Below are positions 34,392-43,296 of a DNA stretch of 64,000 bases, piece after piece. Origin of the DNA: Mesorhizobium sp. (lineage in GTDB: Bacteria; Pseudomonadota; Alphaproteobacteria; Rhizobiales; Rhizobiaceae); assembly GCA_004020645.1 (NCBI GenBank), contig SAQL01000018.1:81539-145538 (forward strand). Reading direction: 5' to 3'. Position 1 is the first letter of the stretch, and each line of letters starts with the position of its first letter. The position numbers and the translations under genes are program-made. The notes below the pieces were generated by a model. That model saw only the letters and a program-made list of their open reading frames with translations, did not search any database and was not told the DNA's origin.

Positions 34392-37280
34392 TTGACGAAT
34401 TTCCTGCGAATCGGGTCGTTGTTCGCCTTTGTGCTGACGGCAATCGTCGTGCTCTGCGCGGCGTCCTCGGCCTTCGCCGTCGAACCGATCAAGATCGCCC
34501 GCGACGACGTGGCGCTCGACCTTTCGGGCGCCGTCGAAATCTACCGCAACCAGGGCGAGAACTTTCAGGTGTCGACCGCTCCGGGCCCGGACGGCATCGT
34601 GCGGCGCATCGAGGTCGAGGCCAATGATGCGCGCTCGACCGGCGACTGGGCGGTGTTCGCACTTGCCAACACCACCGACCAGCAGCTCGACAGGCTGATC
34701 GTCGCACCACATTTCCGGCTGGTGAATTCCGGCATCTTCTGGCCGGATCTCGGCTCGACCCGCATTGCTGCGATCACGCCCAGCGAGGGCTTCGCGCTCG
34801 ACCGCCAGACCAGCCCCGACGCCGATGTGTTCCGGGTGACGCTGAACCCCGGAACGGTGATCACCTTCATTGCCGAACTTGCCTCGCCCAAACTGCCGCA
34901 GGTCTATCTATGGGATCCGGAATCCTACAAGGACTCGGTCAACTCCTACACGCTGTTTCGCGGCATCGTCATCGGCATCGCCGGCCTCCTGGCGCTGTTC
35001 CTGACCATCCTTTTCGTCGTCAAGGGGACCTCGATGTTCCCGGCAACCGCAGCACTCGCCTGGGCGGTGCTCGCCTATATCTGCATCGATTTCGGCTTTC
35101 TCAACAAGGTTTTGGAAATATCGCCCGGCAACGAGCAGATGTGGCGAGCCGGAACGGAGGTGGCGCTTGCGGCGACCTTCGTGGTGTTCCTGTTCGCCTA
35201 TCTCAACCTCAACCGATGGCACGGCCATTTCAGCTATGGCGCGCTGGTCTGGATTCTGGGGCTGGTACTGATCGCAGGCGTTGCAATCGTCGATCCGGCG
35301 GTCGCCGCCGGCATCGCCAGGCTGTCCTTCGCCGCCACCGCGCTGACCGGCCTCGGCCTGATCATCTTCCTCGGCATACGCGGCTACGACCGTGCCATCA
35401 TGCTGGTGCCCAGTTGGGTCATGGTCCTGTTGTGGCTATGCGGGTCGTGGATGGCGATCACCGGCATGCTCGACAACGACATCGCCCAGCCGGCATTGGG
35501 CGGCGGGCTGATCCTCATTATCCTGCTGATCGGCTTCACCGTCATGCAGCACGCCTTTGCCGGCGGCGCGCTGCATCAGGGCCTGTTCTCCGATCTCGAA
35601 CGGCAGGCGCTGGCCGTCGCCGGATCGGGCGACACGGTTTGGGACTGGGACGTGATGCGCGACCGCGTCGTCACCAAGCCGGATGTCAGCATCCAGCTTG
35701 GCCTTGCGCCCGACAGCCTGGGCGGCGCCGCCCGCAACTGGCTGCCGGTGCTGCATGCCGATGATCGCGACACGTTCCGCACAACGCTCGACGTGGTGCT
35801 CGAACACCGGCGCGGCCGTGTGTCGCAGAATTTCCGCCTGCGCGGTGCCGATGGGCACTATCACTGGTTTTCGCTGCGCGCCCGGCCGGTGATCGGATCG
35901 GACGGCGAGGTCATCCGCTGCGTCGGAACCATGGTCGACGTGACGGAGCAGAAGAAGTCCGAGGAGAGGCTGCTGCACGATGCCGTGCACGACAATCTGA
36001 CCGGCCTGCCGAACCGGGAATTGCTGATGAACCGGCTGGAGGCGATCATCTCGATTGCGCGCACGGAAGAGAAGGTGCGTCCGACCGTCTTCGTCATCGA
36101 CATCGACCGGTTCAAGCAGGTCAATGACGGGCTCGGCATCTCGGCCGGCGATACCATCCTGCTGACCATTGCGCGCCGGCTGCACCGGCTGCTCAAGCCG
36201 AAGGATTCGCTGTCACGCTTTGCCGGCGACCAGTTCGCACTGATGCTGCTTTCCGAACAGGACCCGGCCCGCATCGCAGCCGTTGCCGACGCCATCAAGC
36301 ATGCGATCAACAATCCGATCACCTTTGCCAAGCGCGAGATCGTGCTGACCGCCTCGATCGGGCTGGTCACCTGGACCTCGGCGCAGAGTTCGGCCGAGGA
36401 TATGGTCAAGGACGCCGAGCTTGCCATGCACCAGGCCAAGCGTTTCGGCGGCGACAGGATCGAGCCGTTCCGCCCCGCCTTCCGGACCGTGGGCACCGAC
36501 CGGCTGCAGTTCGAGTCCGATCTGCGCCGCGCCATCGAACGGCGCGAATTCACACTCGCTTACCAGCCCATCGTGCGGCTGGAAGACGGCAGCGTTGCCG
36601 GCTTCGAGGCGCTTTTACGCTGGGACCATCCGCGCCGCGGCATGATCCCGCCGGGCGATTTCATCCCGGTCGCCGAGAGCTGCGGCCTGATCGTGCAGCT
36701 TGGCTTGTTCGCCATGCAACAGGCCGCCGAAGATCTGGCCGGATGGCAAAAGCAGATCGGCGACGCGCCGCTGTCGGTCTCGGTCAACCTGTCCAGCCGC
36801 CAGCTCATCCGCCGCGATCTGGTCAGCGACGTCCGCTCGGTGATCGCGCGGGCCAATCTGAAGCCGCGCTGCTTCCGGCTCGAACTCACAGAATCGCTGG
36901 TGATGGACAATCCCGAGCAGACGGCCCATGTGCTGAACAAGCTCAAGAAGCTTGGTATCGGCCTGTCGCTGGACGATTTCGGCACCGGCTACTCATCGCT
37001 CGCCTATCTGACGCGCTTCCCCTTCGACACGATCAAGATCGACAAGAGCTTCGTCGACGACGCGACACCGAAACGCGCGGTGCTGCTCAAATCCATGGTC
37101 AACATGGCGCATGAACTCGGCCTTTCGGTCGTGGCCGAGGGCATTTCGGATGAAAGCGATGCGCTCGAACTGCGCCAGATGGGCTGCGAATATGTGCAGA
37201 GCTTCATGTTCGGCGCCCCGATGCCCGGCGATCAGGTGCTGAAGACGCTGAAGGAACAGTATCCGCTGACTCGGGCCTAA
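34392..37280 (+). CDS. Membrane PAS-GGDEF(degenerate)-EAL protein, probable c-di-GMP phosphodiesterase
   Basis: 962 residues. A signal peptide (about 1-29) and a periplasmic 7TMR-DISM-like domain (about 30-185) precede about seven membrane helices (190-395), a PAS domain (about 405-520), a GGDEF domain whose active loop reads AGDQF (near 611-615) and is therefore probably inactive, and an EAL domain starting at FEALLRWDHP (near 737). The EAL keeps the key residues: SVNLSS, LELTES, DDFGTGYSSL, KIDKSFV and VVAEG. The usual QGY near the end is QSF. It should degrade c-di-GMP in response to a periplasmic or membrane signal. TTG start at 34392, three bases after the GNAT stop. Confidence 0.9.
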   Translation: MTNFLRIGSLFAFVLTAIVVLCAASSAFAVEPIKIARDDVALDLSGAVEIYRNQGENFQVSTAPGPDGIVRRIEVEANDARSTGDWAVFALANTTDQQLDRLIVAPHFRLVNSGIFWPDLGSTRIAAITPSEGFALDRQTSPDADVFRVTLNPGTVITFIAELASPKLPQVYLWDPESYKDSVNSYTLFRGIVIGIAGLLALFLTILFVVKGTSMFPATAALAWAVLAYICIDFGFLNKVLEISPGNEQMWRAGTEVALAATFVVFLFAYLNLNRWHGHFSYGALVWILGLVLIAGVAIVDPAVAAGIARLSFAATALTGLGLIIFLGIRGYDRAIMLVPSWVMVLLWLCGSWMAITGMLDNDIAQPALGGGLILIILLIGFTVMQHAFAGGALHQGLFSDLERQALAVAGSGDTVWDWDVMRDRVVTKPDVSIQLGLAPDSLGGAARNWLPVLHADDRDTFRTTLDVVLEHRRGRVSQNFRLRGADGHYHWFSLRARPVIGSDGEVIRCVGTMVDVTEQKKSEERLLHDAVHDNLTGLPNRELLMNRLEAIISIARTEEKVRPTVFVIDIDRFKQVNDGLGISAGDTILLTIARRLHRLLKPKDSLSRFAGDQFALMLLSEQDPARIAAVADAIKHAINNPITFAKREIVLTASIGLVTWTSAQSSAEDMVKDAELAMHQAKRFGGDRIEPFRPAFRTVGTDRLQFESDLRRAIERREFTLAYQPIVRLEDGSVAGFEALLRWDHPRRGMIPPGDFIPVAESCGLIVQLGLFAMQQAAEDLAGWQKQIGDAPLSVSVNLSSRQLIRRDLVSDVRSVIARANLKPRCFRLELTESLVMDNPEQTAHVLNKLKKLGIGLSLDDFGTGYSSLAYLTRFPFDTIKIDKSFVDDATPKRAVLLKSMVNMAHELGLSVVAEGISDESDALELRQMGCEYVQSFMFGAPMPGDQVLKTLKEQYPLTRA

Positions 37281-37294
37281 TTTCGTGCAAGTAA

Positions 37295-37327
37295 TTGTCG
37301 CAATACCGCTGCACACTTTTGGGCGAC
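37295..37327. repeat. Partial copy of the palindromic intergenic element
   Basis: A segment with GTCGCAATACCGCTGCACAC and TTTTGGGCGAC matches the right half of the full element at 44349-44453 with a few differences. It lies just after the EAL gene stop. The left half is not evident. Confidence 0.5.
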
Positions 37328-37461
37328 TGGTGGTGGGAGCCTGACGCGTGATACCTGCCTGGGAATGGCATTGCTGAGCCAGAATCCTTCCGGTCGCGCA
37401 GTATCGAGAACTTTAATTTTCTACCCGCGGCGCGGCTCCATCAATGTTGGAAAAGCCTGAA

Positions 37462-38388
37462 TTAACGGCGGCGATAGAGATAGTTCTCGGGAAGGCCGAG
37501 GCGACTGCACGATTGAACGGCCGGGCATGAAGGGAGGACGATGCTCTCGCAGATTGCAGCCGTCGTCTTCACAAAAGCACGCTCCCACGGCTTCAACGTC
37601 CAGCGGTCGCCGAGTGCCAAGCGCGTGCGAACCCAGCGGGGTAGGATCTCGACTGCCGCCTTCACAAATGGCCGCTGAAGCGGTCGAGCCACTCCCGGCA
37701 AGGCGGGAACGTCCTCCATGATCTCCAGGAACTCCAAGACGATCGGCGACGGGACGAGTCTTTGCCGCATCACATCGAACAGCGCGTAAAGCTCGGCCTG
37801 CGACGTGGGCGCGCCGGCCGCACCATAGAGAAGCGCGACGGGGCGAGCCTCAGCAGACATCGCGTCCCGTTCGAAAAAATGCAGACGATGCACATAGACG
37901 TGATACGCCTCCATAAAACCAAACCCGGCCGTCGCTTGCACCCAGTCCAGCAACTCCGGGTCGGTGGCGTGGTATGGCTCACCTTCGCTGGTTCGACCCG
38001 AAACGCGCCCATGCATCCTGACCACACCTTCAATCATGGCCTTAGCCTTGGTTCGAGGGCCATAGACCGTAACCAAGGCAGCGAGGCCGGTACGCTGCAA
38101 TCGTCGGAGCGCGTGCGAGCGGAATGTGCTGTGCTGCCAAATGGCGTCGCGAACCCGCGGCTCTGCCAATTCGAGCAGCACCGCAGTAACCCCGCCGATG
38201 AACAGCGCAACAGGGTTCTTGAAAATACGCCAGGACACCGAGTTGGGCGCTAACAGCGCCGGCTCGCCTTCCGGGGTCGAGAAGTCCATCTGCGATCCGA
38301 GCCGCTGGCGCATGAACGACTGCGCAAGAGTATCCATGCGGCGCTCAAGCGGGCGGGGCAGAGCAATGATGCCCGAGTTGCCAAACAT
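37462..38388 (-). CDS. DUF2236 / oxygenase MpaB-family protein
   Basis: 308 residues. The conserved segments (PNSVSWRIFKNPVALFIGG, LLELAEPRVRDAIWQHSTF, VRMHGRVSGRTSEGEPYHATDPELLDWVQATAGFGFMEAYHVY) are those of the DUF2236 family that includes fungal MpaB and bacterial latex-clearing-protein relatives. These are thought to be heme oxygenases; the His residues in RMHGRV and PYHATD are candidate ligands. The substrate is unknown. It appears to be monocistronic. Confidence 0.85.
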   Translation of the reverse strand: MFGNSGIIALPRPLERRMDTLAQSFMRQRLGSQMDFSTPEGEPALLAPNSVSWRIFKNPVALFIGGVTAVLLELAEPRVRDAIWQHSTFRSHALRRLQRTGLAALVTVYGPRTKAKAMIEGVVRMHGRVSGRTSEGEPYHATDPELLDWVQATAGFGFMEAYHVYVHRLHFFERDAMSAEARPVALLYGAAGAPTSQAELYALFDVMRQRLVPSPIVLEFLEIMEDVPALPGVARPLQRPFVKAAVEILPRWVRTRLALGDRWTLKPWERAFVKTTAAICESIVLPSCPAVQSCSRLGLPENYLYRRR

Positions 38389-38557
38389 GGTGCGCCTCCG
38401 ACTCCTGCGAACAGCAAGCGTTAGACCTGTGGGCTAGCCGATACAGCACGAAACGTCCTGGTCTTTCCGTCGTTCCAAATGATCAGCCTGGCGCGCTGCG
38501 CATGGCCCGCAAGAACACCGGGCCCGGATGTTCATCACGAGCCCGGTCGTGCTGGCC

Positions 38558-38821
38558 TTATGGCGTAAGATCGAGCGCTGGTACGATCCTGTGATAGGGC
38601 AGCCCCGCATCGTCGTTTAGACGCTTCACGTCGATATCGGAGGCAGCGTCAAACAGGCACATGCAGCGGCCGTCCTCCGGTGCGAAGGTCGAGCGCAGAT
38701 AGCTGATGTCGGTGCCGTTGGAGGTCATCTCGGCGGCTTTGCTGATCGCCGCCTTCTGCGCACCTCCCAGAGCTTCCATGCTGATGCCCTTGAGGTCGCG
38801 TTCCACCATGTAGACAGTCAT
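38558..38821 (-). CDS. Small DUF4242-family protein
   Basis: 87 residues. MTVYMVERDLKGISMEALGG and YLRSTFAPEDGRCMCLFDAAS are DUF4242 pattern; the Cys pair in RCMCLF may bind metal (some members are described as nickel-binding). The ATG at 38821 follows AGGAGGAGATCCGG; longer frames upstream lack such a site. It is divergent from the LysR gene with a 151-base gap holding a strong palindrome, so it is probably the LysR target. Confidence 0.8.
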   Translation of the reverse strand: MTVYMVERDLKGISMEALGGAQKAAISKAAEMTSNGTDISYLRSTFAPEDGRCMCLFDAASDIDVKRLNDDAGLPYHRIVPALDLTP

Positions 38822-38895
38822 TTCCGGATCTCCTCCTGTGAACAGTGACCACAGGAGTTGAATGCAGCGGCGGACGAAAGAGAACGACATTTTTT

Positions 38896-38924
38896 CTATC
38901 GATCGATAGCCGACAGTTATCGAT
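38896..38924. promoter_or_regulatory. Palindrome likely bound by the divergent LysR regulator
   Basis: CTATCGATCGATAG (38896-38909) is a perfect 14-base palindrome, and TATCGAT recurs at 38918-38924. They lie between the DUF4242 and LysR genes, 50-75 bases from each start. LysR regulators bind such dyads in their divergent promoter regions and use a second, weaker site nearby. The assignment is inferred from position. Confidence 0.55.
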
Positions 38925-38972
38925 GAAAGGGTTACAATGTCGTTTCGTGGAACCGCCTCGGGAGGACTCGTC

Positions 38973-39851
38973 ATGGAGATGTTTCAGGTCCGCTACGTGC
39001 TTGCCGCCGCGAAGATGCTGAACTTCACCAAGGCCGCCACCGATTGCAACGTGTCTCAGCCGGCGCTCACCAAAGCGGTCAAGACGCTCGAGGATGAGCT
39101 TGGCGCGCCCTTGTTCCACCGCGAGGGAAAGCGCGTCCTCCTGAGTGAGTTCGGGCGCTCCATTCTGCCGCATCTTCAGCAGATCATGCAGGAGGCCCAC
39201 GCAACCAGAACGCTTGCCGACAATTTCAGGCTGCTCAACCAGGTGCCGATCCGCCTCGGCGTCATGTCGACCATCGGCCATGTGAAACTCGCCCGATTCC
39301 TCGCAAAGTTCCAGCGCGACTATCATGGCGTCGAGCTTGAAGTTAGCGAGGCGAGCGTTCAGGAACTGAAAAACAGGCTTGAGCAAGGCGATCTCGATCT
39401 TGCCGTTCTCAATCCGCTGGAGGGATTGGGGGCGGCTTTCCGCGTCCATGATCTCTACAATGAGCGCTACGTCGTCGTATTCGCGCCGGATCACCGGCTT
39501 GCGAGCCTCGATGCAATCAAGTTGGTCGATCTCTCTCAAGAACCCTATGTCGATCGCCTGTCTTGCGAAATGCGGGACCTGGTAATGGGAGTGTGCCGGG
39601 AAAGAAACGTCAGCCTTTATGCCCGCTTTCGTTCCGAGCGCGAGGACTGGATCCAATCAATGGTGCTGGCGCGGATCGGCTTCGCCTTCATGCCTGAATA
39701 TTCGGTGACATCGCCTGAACTTTTGCAGCGTCCGCTGATCGAACCCGCGGTGGCACGCACGGTGTCCCTTGCTAGCGTTCCGGGCCGGCCCTATAGCCCG
39801 GCGACGGCGGCAATGGTCCGAGCTGCCCAGACGTTCGATTGGCCAGGCTAG
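38973..39851 (+). CDS. LysR-family transcriptional regulator
   Basis: 292 residues from the ATG at 38973, preceded by GGGAGGACTCGTC. The N-terminal winged helix-turn-helix (MFQVRYVLAAAKMLNFTKAATDCNVSQPALTKAVKTLEDELGAPLF) is followed by a LysR substrate-binding domain. The inducer is unknown. It is divergent from the DUF4242 gene and probably regulates it and itself through the ATCGAT-rich palindrome between them. Confidence 0.9.
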   Translation: MEMFQVRYVLAAAKMLNFTKAATDCNVSQPALTKAVKTLEDELGAPLFHREGKRVLLSEFGRSILPHLQQIMQEAHATRTLADNFRLLNQVPIRLGVMSTIGHVKLARFLAKFQRDYHGVELEVSEASVQELKNRLEQGDLDLAVLNPLEGLGAAFRVHDLYNERYVVVFAPDHRLASLDAIKLVDLSQEPYVDRLSCEMRDLVMGVCRERNVSLYARFRSEREDWIQSMVLARIGFAFMPEYSVTSPELLQRPLIEPAVARTVSLASVPGRPYSPATAAMVRAAQTFDWPG

Positions 39852-40003
39852 GCGTTTATTGCCGAGGCTTGAGCTACTGCTGATTCCTTCTGCCGCCCTG
39901 GTGTTCCTCCGGCCGGTACCGACCCTATTCAGGACCTACCGACAGTCAATCGCTGCGCGTTTTGGCGCCGCCTCACGCCAGCCGCTAACCAGAGGTTCTC
40001 CAG

Positions 40004-40966
40004 CTACGGCGGACAGCTAACCCCAGCATTGTGCCTGGGCGCAAGCAGGTCGAAGATCCAAGCCAGCCCCGCATCCATCATCGCAGCCGTCGGTGCGATG
40101 GCGTTGAGTTGGAAGGTTGTCAGTGGCAACGGGGCTTCCAGACTTACCACCCCGAACCGCGCCGCATGCATGGCGACAAATCTCTTCGGCAGTGCGGAAA
40201 TCAGGTCGGTGTCGGCAAGGACGGAGAGAGCGAACATAAAGCTGGGTACGGTTAGTGCTATCCGCCGCGAAAAGCCTTGCGTCGCCAGAACCTCGTCAAC
40301 GAAGCCATGAGGATCGCCAGTGAACGAGACGACCAGATGCTTCATCTCGCAATAGCGCTCCAGCGTAGGATCGTCCGCGAACGGATGCCCAGCCTGCATC
40401 GCAAGGACGAAATCCTCGTTGTAGAGGCTGCGCGCATGGAAGCGCGTGGGAATATGGCCAGACGGGATGACGGCAATGTCCATCGCGCCTGCCTCCAAAT
40501 CGGCAAAGGCGCTGCGCCAAGCGCGCTCGGGCGAGGTTTCTCCCGGCGTGGGAAGCAGCTGACGCACACCGATGTCAATGCCAGGCGCGGCCCGACCCAA
40601 TTCGGCAAGAAGCGGCGGCAGGAAGACCGCCGCGACGCCGTCGGGAGCACCGATCGTAAACCGGCGTGTGGAGTTCGCCGAGTCGAATGGCTCGGCGGTC
40701 GAGATGACACTCCTCACCCGCGCCAAGACGTCCGCGATTGGTGAGGCGAGTTCCATCGCGCGCGCCGTCGGCACAACTCCTTTCGGCGTTCTAACGAAAA
40801 GCGGATCATTGAGAAGGCGGCGCAACCGGCCCAGCCCATGGCTGACTGCCGAAGGCGTCAGATTCAACTTTTCGGCCGCCCGGCCCACGTGGCGCTCTTC
40901 ATGCACGATCTCAAACAGAACGAGGAGGTTGAGGTCTGTGCGGGATAGGTCAATTTTGTTCAGCAT
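40004..40966 (-). CDS. LysR-family regulator (NodD/NahR-like group)
   Basis: 320 residues. N-terminal DLSRTDLNLLVLFEIVHEERHVGRAAEKLNLTPSAVSHGLGRLRRLLNDPLFVRTPKGVVPT is the winged helix-turn-helix of the group that includes NodD, NahR and LinR; a PBP2-like sensor domain follows. The group often senses aromatic compounds, but the ligand is unknown here. It is divergent from an exported SnoaL-like protein gene with about 110 bases between. Confidence 0.9.
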   Translation of the reverse strand: MLNKIDLSRTDLNLLVLFEIVHEERHVGRAAEKLNLTPSAVSHGLGRLRRLLNDPLFVRTPKGVVPTARAMELASPIADVLARVRSVISTAEPFDSANSTRRFTIGAPDGVAAVFLPPLLAELGRAAPGIDIGVRQLLPTPGETSPERAWRSAFADLEAGAMDIAVIPSGHIPTRFHARSLYNEDFVLAMQAGHPFADDPTLERYCEMKHLVVSFTGDPHGFVDEVLATQGFSRRIALTVPSFMFALSVLADTDLISALPKRFVAMHAARFGVVSLEAPLPLTTFQLNAIAPTAAMMDAGLAWIFDLLAPRHNAGVSCPP

Positions 40967-41077
40967 ATCGATGAAATCATATCACTGGATTCAGCATCAT
41001 TGAAGTGCGATCTCCTGAGCAAGCGGAGCAGCGCAAGGCGCGCGTCGCACCGACGGAACAGGGCAGGAGCAACCCGC

Positions 41078-41629
41078 ATGTCGATATCACGACGGTCCCT
41101 TCTCGCCGCGGCAAGCACTGGCGTGGCATTGTCGCAAACTGCAAGATCAACGAAAGCCTCGGCACAGGCTCTTGAGGAGCCTGCTATAGACCAGACGGTT
41201 GCCGATCTCGTCGAGCGGTCTGCGGAAGCAAATTCGGCGCTGATGCGCGGGGAGATAACGAAGTACTACGAGGTGATCCCACATACCGAGGACTTCATGC
41301 TGATGTCTCCATTCGGCGGAAAGCCCACGCGGGCTTCTGAACTGACTGCCGAGCGGATCGAGGCGATGGGCCGCTTTTTCAAAAACGGCACCTTCGAGCA
41401 GGAGCTTCTTCAAGCCTATGGTTCCGCCGACATGGTGGTGCTAGCGATCATTGAACGACCGCACGTCGAGGTCGGCGGTCTGCCAGCCCAGGATTGGCCG
41501 CTGCGGGTTACCTTGGTCTATCGCCGCGAAGAGGCGGAATGGCGCTTGGTGCATCGGCACGCCGACCCACTGGTCAAGGGCGTGAGCCTGGAACAGGCGG
41601 CCGCCCTTGCACGCGGCGAAGCTGATTGA
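41078..41629 (+). CDS. Exported SnoaL/NTF2-like protein
   Basis: 183 residues. The N-terminus SISRRSLLAAASTGVALSQTARSTKASA carries a twin-arginine-type SRRSLL motif and hydrophobic stretch, so Tat export is likely. The remainder has an NTF2-like cone fold pattern (ANSALMRGEITKYYEVIPHTEDFMLMSPFGG, WPLRVTLVYRREEAEWRLVHRHADPL). Catalytic role unknown. I chose the ATG at 41078, preceded by GGGCAGGAG, over a GTG/ATG-like start at 41000. It is divergent from a LysR gene and probably its target. Confidence 0.82.
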   Translation: MSISRRSLLAAASTGVALSQTARSTKASAQALEEPAIDQTVADLVERSAEANSALMRGEITKYYEVIPHTEDFMLMSPFGGKPTRASELTAERIEAMGRFFKNGTFEQELLQAYGSADMVVLAIIERPHVEVGGLPAQDWPLRVTLVYRREEAEWRLVHRHADPLVKGVSLEQAAALARGEAD

Positions 41630-42052
41630 TGTGAAGAGTGTTGTCATCCTCGGCGGAGCGCTCTGGCTGCTGGTCCAAAGCCCGCTGAAGGGTTGTCGCT
41701 TCTCGTCGATGCAAAACGTCACTTTACGGCGCCAAACGTGGCCCGACGCCTTACGCGCACCTGCTGGTGCCGGTGGAGTAGATCTGCCATAGTCGTGCGC
41801 CCTGCTCGCTACAGACGGTTGAAAACGGCTGAAAGCAACGCCTGAAGTCAGGGCCACGTTGCCGAGCCTGATCCCGCCTTGCGGATCCTCGAAACGCGAG
41901 GCGCGGACCCTCATTCTTCGGCCGCTTCGCCTATGTGAGCCTGACTGCCGGAAAGCCGCATAGGTTGTTCAGGTGCGAAGGTAGTCGTCCCGTTGGATCT
42001 AGCGCGGGTGAAGGCTCACAATGGCCGGATGGAAATTTGAGGGAGGACAATC
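41630..42052. other. Gene-free stretch
   Basis: 423 bases between the SnoaL-like gene and the methyltransferase gene. The open frames on both strands have no conserved features. I see no terminator with a T-run and no clear repeat. A GGAGG-rich site (GAGGGAGGAC) at 42040-42050 belongs to the methyltransferase gene. Confidence 0.4.
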
Positions 42053-42862
42053 ATGACCTTGCCCAGCTACGCAATGAACCAGCCAAGTTTCCCGGAGATG
42101 TACGAGCGGTGGCTCGTCGGCCCTCTCTTCCGTCCATGGGCCGAGATGGCTCTTGACGAGCTGGAATTGTCTTCGGGCGATCGCGTGCTCGATATCGCTT
42201 GCGGAACAGGAATAGTGGCGCGCGTTGCAAGAGAGCGGCTCGGTGAAGCCGGATATATCGTCGGCATCGACATCAGCCCCGACATGCTTGCCGTGGCGCG
42301 GGCTGTAGAACCAGCCATTGACTGGCGCCAGGGCAATGCCGGCGAGCTGCCTCTGCGTAACGGTGAGATGTTCGACGTGGTCGTCTGCCAGCAAGGACTG
42401 CAGTTCTTTCCTGACAAACCCGCGGCGGCGGCGCAGATGCGTCGCGCGCTGGCGAAGGGTGGCAGGCTGGCGATCGCCACGTGGCGCCCAGACGACGAAA
42501 TCCCGTTCTTTCTCGAACTGCGCCGCGTAGCGGAGCGCCATCTGGGCGCCATCGCCGATCAACGGTACAGCCTCGGGGAAGCGGCTCCACTTGAGGCGCT
42601 GCTGCGAGACGCCGGCTTCCACGAGGTCCGTTCGAGGATTGTTTCGCGCACCATCCATCTCGGGGAAGGCGTACCTTTCCTGCATTTGAATACGATGGCG
42701 CTGGTCGGGATGAGTTCCTTAGCCAAGGAAATGGGCGATCAGGAACGCAAGCTCGTCCTGGAGGCGATCGTGAGCGAGAGTGCGCCCGTGCTGCAGCCAT
42801 ACACCATTGGGTCGGGACTGGCCTTCGAGCTCAGCACCAATCTGGCGACGGCCAAAGGGTAA
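42053..42862 (+). CDS. Class I SAM-dependent methyltransferase, UbiE-like
   Basis: 269 residues. Motif I VLDIACGTGIVARVA, then YIVGIDISPDMLAVAR, QGNAGELPL and FDVVVCQQGLQFFPD form the SAM pocket of the UbiE/Methyltransf_11 group. The substrate is not known. GAGGGAGGAC precedes the ATG. It stands alone between gene-free stretches. Confidence 0.88.
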   Translation: MTLPSYAMNQPSFPEMYERWLVGPLFRPWAEMALDELELSSGDRVLDIACGTGIVARVARERLGEAGYIVGIDISPDMLAVARAVEPAIDWRQGNAGELPLRNGEMFDVVVCQQGLQFFPDKPAAAAQMRRALAKGGRLAIATWRPDDEIPFFLELRRVAERHLGAIADQRYSLGEAAPLEALLRDAGFHEVRSRIVSRTIHLGEGVPFLHLNTMALVGMSSLAKEMGDQERKLVLEAIVSESAPVLQPYTIGSGLAFELSTNLATAKG

Positions 42863-43296
42863 TGACTTATCAACGGAACTCGTTCGATCGAGTATTGTGC
42901 CGAGAATGACTGCTCATGCACAATCTTCCGTTCGAGAACCGAAAGGATTGCCCGCTGCGGTCGAGGGCAGACCACCTCAGGGAAATTTCTGCTCGCAATC
43001 GAGAGGCTTCACAAGCAACGCATCGGCTACGCAGCCCTCGATTAAAATCCGCTTGTTTTACATTTCGAATTATTTTGCCGCACTGTGGCCATTGTGCCGC
43101 CATTATCCATGACTAGCTAAATGAAGCACTGACCGTTCTTCTTGTCTTTTTCGACGTTGACGGCTCAACGTTGGAAATAGATCTGCCCCAAAGTATCTGG
43201 GCGGCTAGACAAGGAACGGAGGGGGACCTGGCGTCACTCCAAAGGACATTTGAATTCTTTGCTTGCGGAGGCGTCATCCTTTCGGGCGGACGGCCG
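42863..43296. other. Gene-free stretch before the transglycosylase gene
   Basis: 434 bases (126 fewer if the earlier transglycosylase start is used). AT-richer at 43030-43130. No convincing ORF, repeat or terminator. Confidence 0.35.

Noticed and set aside
38440..38557. Terminator hairpin CCGGGC/GCCCGG after DUF4242 gene
   Set aside because: Stem of only six bases and no T-run.
41630..42052. Possible gene in the gap (157-codon minus-strand frame at 41441-41914)
   Set aside because: It overlaps the SnoaL-like gene in antisense and lacks any recognisable feature.
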